Of a stretch of 5,272 nt of DNA, positions 2,575-5,272 are shown piece by piece (within the stretch, counting starts at the first letter, position 1; every line of letters begins with the position of its first letter). Under the pieces are notes generated by a model, which saw nothing but the letters and a program-made list of their open reading frames with translations, did not search any database and was not told the origin of the DNA. The DNA comes from Candidatus Aminicenantota bacterium (GTDB lineage: Bacteria > Acidobacteriota > Aminicenantia > UBA2199), in NCBI GenBank assembly GCA_020355945.1, contig CP070627.1, positions 2,145,912 through 2,151,183 on the forward strand, given 5' to 3'. A program made the translations under genes and the position numbers.

Positions 2575-5272
2575 ATGAAAAAATCAGACAAAAAAAATAT
2601 CGAGGACATCCTTGCGCTAACTCCGATGCAAAAGGGAATGCTTTTTCATTATTTAAAAGACCCTGGGACCAGTTACTATTTTGAACAAATAAGCCTGGAA
2701 ATATCCGGTAAAATCGATGTGAACATTTTTGAAAAGGCATGGAATTTTGTCATCGAAACAAATGAGATGCTGCGAACCGTGTTTCGTTGGGAAAAGGTAG
2801 AAAATCTAATACAAATCATTTTAAAAGAACATAAGCTTCAGCCGAGATATTATGATTTTTCAAAAAGGGGGGTGGCACCCCCAACCTATTATTGCATCGG
2901 AAGTGGTAAAAACCATAGGGAAAAAAAGTTTGCCGAAAAAACAAAGTTTCATAAGGTATTAGTAAAAAGGGGGTGGCACCCCCAAACTATTATTAAGAAA
3001 AAGTGGCTGGAAAAGATAAAGATTAAAGACAGGAAGGAGAAGTTCAACTTACTGGAAGTCCCGTTCAGAGTGACCCTATGTAAAGTTGAAGAAGATAAGT
3101 ATGAGATGATTATCACCAATCATCATATTTTATATGACGGTTGGAGTAATGGCATTGTTTTGAAAGAATTTTTTAAAGCTTATGATGACTTATCCCATGG
3201 GAAAAATCTGGCAAAACCGGTTAAAACGAAATTTAAAGAATTTATCAAATGGATTCAAGAACAAGATAAAAATAAACAAAAGCAGTTTTGGGAAGGATAT
3301 TTAAAAGGTTTTGACACCCAGACGAAGTTACAACCCGGACAAATAAGAGGGGAAAATGAAAAGGCTGAAAATTACCGGGTTATCCTGGGGCAAGATATAA
3401 AAGAGACACTGGAAGATTTTATAAAGAACAACCGGTTTACATTGGCTTCCTTTTTTTATGGTGCCTGGGGGATATTGTTACAGAGGTATTGTAACAGTGC
3501 AGATGTCATTTTCGGTACCACCGTGTCCGGGAGGTCTGCCCCTATAAAAGGCATAGAGGATATGGTCGGCCTTTTCATCAACACCATTCCTTTGCGGGTA
3601 AAAACAGGTGTTGGGGAAAAAGTGGAAAAAGTGAAGGATTTGCTTTGTAAAATCAATGATATCCTGCCCTTAAGAGAGACGTACCAGGGCACACCCCTGG
3701 TAGATATAAAAGGGTACAGTAAACTGAAACATAATGAAGCCCTTTTTGATTCGATTGTTGTTTTGGAGAATTATCCATTGAATCGTTGGTTGATGGAAGA
3801 AACCAGCCCATTGTCACTGGCGGTTCATTCATATTCGCTGGTGGAAACCACCACTTATAACTTAACCATTGGTATATTAACCGGTGATACGATTGAAATT
3901 GATTTTAATTATAACAAGTCATTATTTGAAAAAACCTGGATTAAGAGATTAGCCTGGCACTTCATCAATATCATAAAAAATATTTTAATCGATTTTGAGA
4001 CAGGGATATCCGGTTTAGGAATGCTGGGGGAGGAAGAAAAAAGCCGGATATTATATGATTTTAACAGGACTGCTGAGGAGTACCCGAAAGATAAGACGAT
4101 CCGGGAATTATTCAAGGACCAGGTGGAAAAAACCCCGGACAATACAGCATTAATATTCCAGGATAAAGAATTAACTTACCGGGAGTTGAATAAAAAGGCG
4201 GGGAAACTGGCCCATCTACTGCAATCCAGGGGGGTTCAATCCAATACTCTTGTGGGTCTCATGATGGAGCGTTCCCTGGAAATGCTTATTGGTATTTTGT
4301 CAATACTTAAAGCAGGGGGTGCCTATTTACCCATTGATCCTGATTACCCGGGAAAGAGAATCAACTATATGTTGGCAGACAGTGGTACAAAAGTGCTGGT
4401 TACCACCCCTAACATATCCGCAGGGATTAAAATTGTCAATTGTAAATTGTCAATTGTCAATTGTCAACGGGAGATCGCCTGTCCCGAGCCAGGTACCCCG
4501 GAAGAGCGGGGTGTGTCTAAACATGCAGCAGGCAACTTGCTGCCTGCAACTTCCCTGGCTTACGTCATCTACACCTCCGGTTCCGGCGGAGAACCAAAAG
4601 GAGTTTTGGTAGAGCATTACCCGGTTGTCAATTTGATCTTTTCCCAGAAAAGACAATTTGATATCAATGAGAACGATCGGGTATTACAATTTTCATCCAT
4701 CTGCTTTGATGCCTCGGTAGAACAAATTTTTATTGCACTTTTTAGTGGAGCGGTTTTAGTCCTGGTGGATAGAGATACCCTCCTGGATAGTAGTAAATTT
4801 GAAGAATTTATATCCAGCCGTTCTATCACCCATCTTCATGCAGTACCTTCATTCTTAAGTCATGTCAAGGTGAAAGATACGTTCACATTAAAGCGAGTTA
4901 TTTCAGGTGGAGATGTTTGCCCGCCGGCTTTGGCTAAGAAGTGGAGTAAATATTGTGATTTTTACAATGAGTATGGTCCCACGGAAACCACGGTAACTTC
5001 AATAGAAATGAAAGTTGGATTCGGAGATGTGGATGAGAGACTATCGCGTTTGCCTGTGGGCAGGCCCATCGGTAATACCGCGGTTTACCTGTTGGACTGC
5101 TGGAAGAACCCGGTTCCTTTAGGGGTAGTGGGAGAGTTGTATATAGGAGGAGACGGTGTTGCCAGGGGATATTTAAACCGACCCCAATTAACCGCAGAGA
5201 AATTTGACCATGATTTTTGGGATTACCAGGATTACCATGATAAAAAAAATAAAAGTTTTTTGGGGGGTCCAG
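2575..5272 (+). CDS. Non-ribosomal peptide synthetase, C-A module, 3' end missing
   Basis: One open frame of 899 codons from an ATG at 2575 that runs off the window. AGAGG (2561-2565) lies 9 nt before the ATG, and an in-frame stop at 2521 limits upstream extension; a GTG at 2539 is a less likely start. The condensation domain (about 9-460) shows C1 LTPMQKGMLFH (15-25), C2 RTVFRW (67-72), the catalytic HHILYDGWS (183-191, second His presumed catalytic) and C5 VGLFINTIPLR (331-341). The adenylation domain (from about 505) shows A1 LTYREL (533-538), A2 LKAGGAYLPIDPDYP (578-592), A3 as TSGSGGEPKG (667-676), A4 FDAS (711-714), A5 NEYGPTE (798-804) and A6 GELYIGGDGVARGYLNRP (853-870). A7-A10 and any carrier domain lie beyond the edge. 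Known role: the A domain activates an amino acid with ATP, and the C domain joins it to an upstream acyl or peptidyl group. Starting with a C domain suggests either a subunit receiving an intermediate from another protein or an acyl-starting module. Pocket residues aligned by eye to GrsA read D A E H I G E V T, with no confident substrate. Repeat-derived insertions occur near residues 97-140, 619-660 and 883-899. Confidence 0.97.
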   Translation, partial: MKKSDKKNIEDILALTPMQKGMLFHYLKDPGTSYYFEQISLEISGKIDVNIFEKAWNFVIETNEMLRTVFRWEKVENLIQIILKEHKLQPRYYDFSKRGVAPPTYYCIGSGKNHREKKFAEKTKFHKVLVKRGWHPQTIIKKKWLEKIKIKDRKEKFNLLEVPFRVTLCKVEEDKYEMIITNHHILYDGWSNGIVLKEFFKAYDDLSHGKNLAKPVKTKFKEFIKWIQEQDKNKQKQFWEGYLKGFDTQTKLQPGQIRGENEKAENYRVILGQDIKETLEDFIKNNRFTLASFFYGAWGILLQRYCNSADVIFGTTVSGRSAPIKGIEDMVGLFINTIPLRVKTGVGEKVEKVKDLLCKINDILPLRETYQGTPLVDIKGYSKLKHNEALFDSIVVLENYPLNRWLMEETSPLSLAVHSYSLVETTTYNLTIGILTGDTIEIDFNYNKSLFEKTWIKRLAWHFINIIKNILIDFETGISGLGMLGEEEKSRILYDFNRTAEEYPKDKTIRELFKDQVEKTPDNTALIFQDKELTYRELNKKAGKLAHLLQSRGVQSNTLVGLMMERSLEMLIGILSILKAGGAYLPIDPDYPGKRINYMLADSGTKVLVTTPNISAGIKIVNCKLSIVNCQREIACPEPGTPEERGVSKHAAGNLLPATSLAYVIYTSGSGGEPKGVLVEHYPVVNLIFSQKRQFDINENDRVLQFSSICFDASVEQIFIALFSGAVLVLVDRDTLLDSSKFEEFISSRSITHLHAVPSFLSHVKVKDTFTLKRVISGGDVCPPALAKKWSKYCDFYNEYGPTETTVTSIEMKVGFGDVDERLSRLPVGRPIGNTAVYLLDCWKNPVPLGVVGELYIGGDGVARGYLNRPQLTAEKFDHDFWDYQDYHDKKNKSFLGGP
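2862..2893 (+). repeat. Palindromic repeat inside the NRPS gene, copy 1
   Basis: Five A, six G, then TGGCACCCCC and AACCTATTATT. The core forms a GC-rich hairpin: GGGGGT (2868-2873), loop GGC, ACCCCC (2877-2882). It is translated in frame as KRGVAPPTYY within the C domain, directly after the conserved YYDFS (residues 92-96). Copy 2 starts 102 bp downstream. The six-G run sets the frame: with five G the reading would end at TAG 2960-2962. Confidence 0.85.
2964..2994 (+). repeat. Palindromic repeat inside the NRPS gene, copy 2
   Basis: Five A, five G, TGGCACCCCC and AAACTATTATT. It differs from copy 1 by one missing G and one base (C to A). The hairpin is GGGGGT (2969-2974), loop GGC, ACCCCC (2978-2983). 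Because of the G-run difference it is read in another phase, giving KRGWHPQTII, after which the normal C-domain sequence resumes (KWLEKIKIKDRKEKFNLLE). The two copies and the 70 bp between them account for most of an apparent extra ~35-45 residues relative to ordinary C domains. Confidence 0.85.
4431..4465 (+). repeat. 7-bp tandem repeat, five copies, inside the NRPS gene
   Basis: Unit AATTGTC at 4431, 4438 (variant AATTGTA), 4445, 4452 and 4459, then a partial AAC. It is translated within the A2-A3 linker of the A domain (about residues 619-631). Seven is not a multiple of three, so loss or gain of one unit shifts the frame. Loss of one unit leads to TAG at 4610-4612, and gain of one to TAA at 4518-4520. 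The + strand array itself contains no stop in any frame. Short arrays of this kind are prone to slipped-strand mispairing. Confidence 0.92.
4495..4512. repeat. Small inverted repeat in the A2-A3 linker
   Basis: ACCCCG (4495-4500), loop GAAGAG, CGGGGT (4507-4512): a perfect 6-bp stem. It lies 29 bp after the 7-bp array, in a locally GC-richer stretch encoding a poorly conserved linker rich in Pro, Gly and Cys. It is probably part of the same composite insertion. Confidence 0.5.
4528..4547. repeat. Second small inverted repeat in the A2-A3 linker
   Basis: GCAGGCA (4528-4534) and TGCCTGC (4541-4547) form a perfect 7-bp stem with a 6-nt loop. A short direct repeat GCAACTT (4532-4538 and 4546-4552) overlaps it. 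It encodes part of the linker HAAGNLLPATS, just before the conserved LAYVIYTSGS that opens motif A3. Confidence 0.5.
5221..5240 (+). repeat. 9-bp tandem duplication after motif A6
   Basis: GATTACCAG (5221-5229) followed by GATTACCAT (5230-5238) and GA, translated as DYQDYHD after the A6 region. The 9-bp unit keeps the frame. GATTACCATGATT-type words occur, as far as I recall, as interspersed repeats in several environmental bacteria. Here the sequence leads directly into an A-rich stretch and the T6/G6 tract at the window edge. Confidence 0.55.
5251..5272 (+). repeat. Probable left end of another palindromic repeat, cut by the window
   Basis: AAAA is followed by GTTTTTTGGGGGGTCCAG, ending at the window edge, with adjacent runs of six T and six G. 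It is read in frame as KSFLGGP between A6 and the expected A7 (YRTGD), a variable loop. The pattern looks like the left arm of an interspersed hairpin repeat whose right arm would be a C-run then an A-run. That arm is outside the window, so this call is tentative. Confidence 0.4.

Noticed and set aside
2352..2740. Two overlapping minus-strand ORFs (85 and 76 codons) across the NRPS start
   Set aside because: They are antisense to the leader and the conserved start of the C domain and have low-complexity Phe/Ser/Leu-rich translations with no recognisable domain.
4431..4465. 7-bp array considered as a CRISPR array
   Set aside because: The units are contiguous with no spacers, much shorter than CRISPR repeats, and lie inside a coding frame.
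4289..4612. A + strand ORF of 107 codons in another frame of the A domain
   Set aside because: It overlaps the true NRPS frame, which carries A2 and A3. Its openness is due partly to the stop-free 7-bp array. It is useful only as the product after loss of one repeat unit.

Overview
The window comes from a bacterium of moderate to low GC (roughly 40% by eye). It carries the end of a cell-wall amidase gene, a complete sodium/amino-acid symporter gene, and the first 899 codons of a non-ribosomal peptide synthetase (NRPS) gene that runs off the right edge. All three genes lie on the + strand. The wording of the NRPS condensation domain and the dense use of short palindromic and tandem repeats remind me of uncultivated Acidobacteriota/Aminicenantes-type or Desulfobacterota genomes. 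That is an impression from memory and was not tested by a search.

Layout. Positions 1-321 hold the C-terminal part of an Amidase_3 N-acetylmuramoyl-L-alanine amidase. Positions 322-525 are a short intergenic gap with a repeat-built imperfect hairpin (341-407), a T-run, and a good sigma70-like promoter (446-474). Positions 526-1929 encode a full-length AGCS-family Na+:alanine/glycine symporter. Positions 1930-2574 are an AT-rich gap without a convincing gene. It contains a pair of imperfect ~35-bp direct repeats and possible promoter elements for the gene that follows. From 2575 to the end there is one uninterrupted reading frame for an NRPS subunit: a condensation (C) domain, then an adenylation (A) domain cut off between core motifs A6 and A7.

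The notable feature is inside the NRPS gene. At three or four places the reading frame is interrupted by repeat DNA that is translated in frame: two copies of a GC-rich palindromic element (2862-2994), a five-copy 7-bp tandem array followed by two small hairpins (4431-4547), and, at the window edge, a 9-bp tandem duplication followed by a T6/G6 tract (5221-5272). Each lies in a linker between conserved motifs, so the catalytic motifs survive. The 7-bp array and the G-runs are not frame-neutral: one unit or one base more or less would truncate the protein. This resembles in-frame palindromic elements such as those of Rickettsia, and raises the possibility of phase-variable NRPS expression.

The amidase, the symporter and the NRPS show no obvious functional link. 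The symporter has its own promoter, and the NRPS is separated from it by 645 bp, so I read them as independent transcription units.
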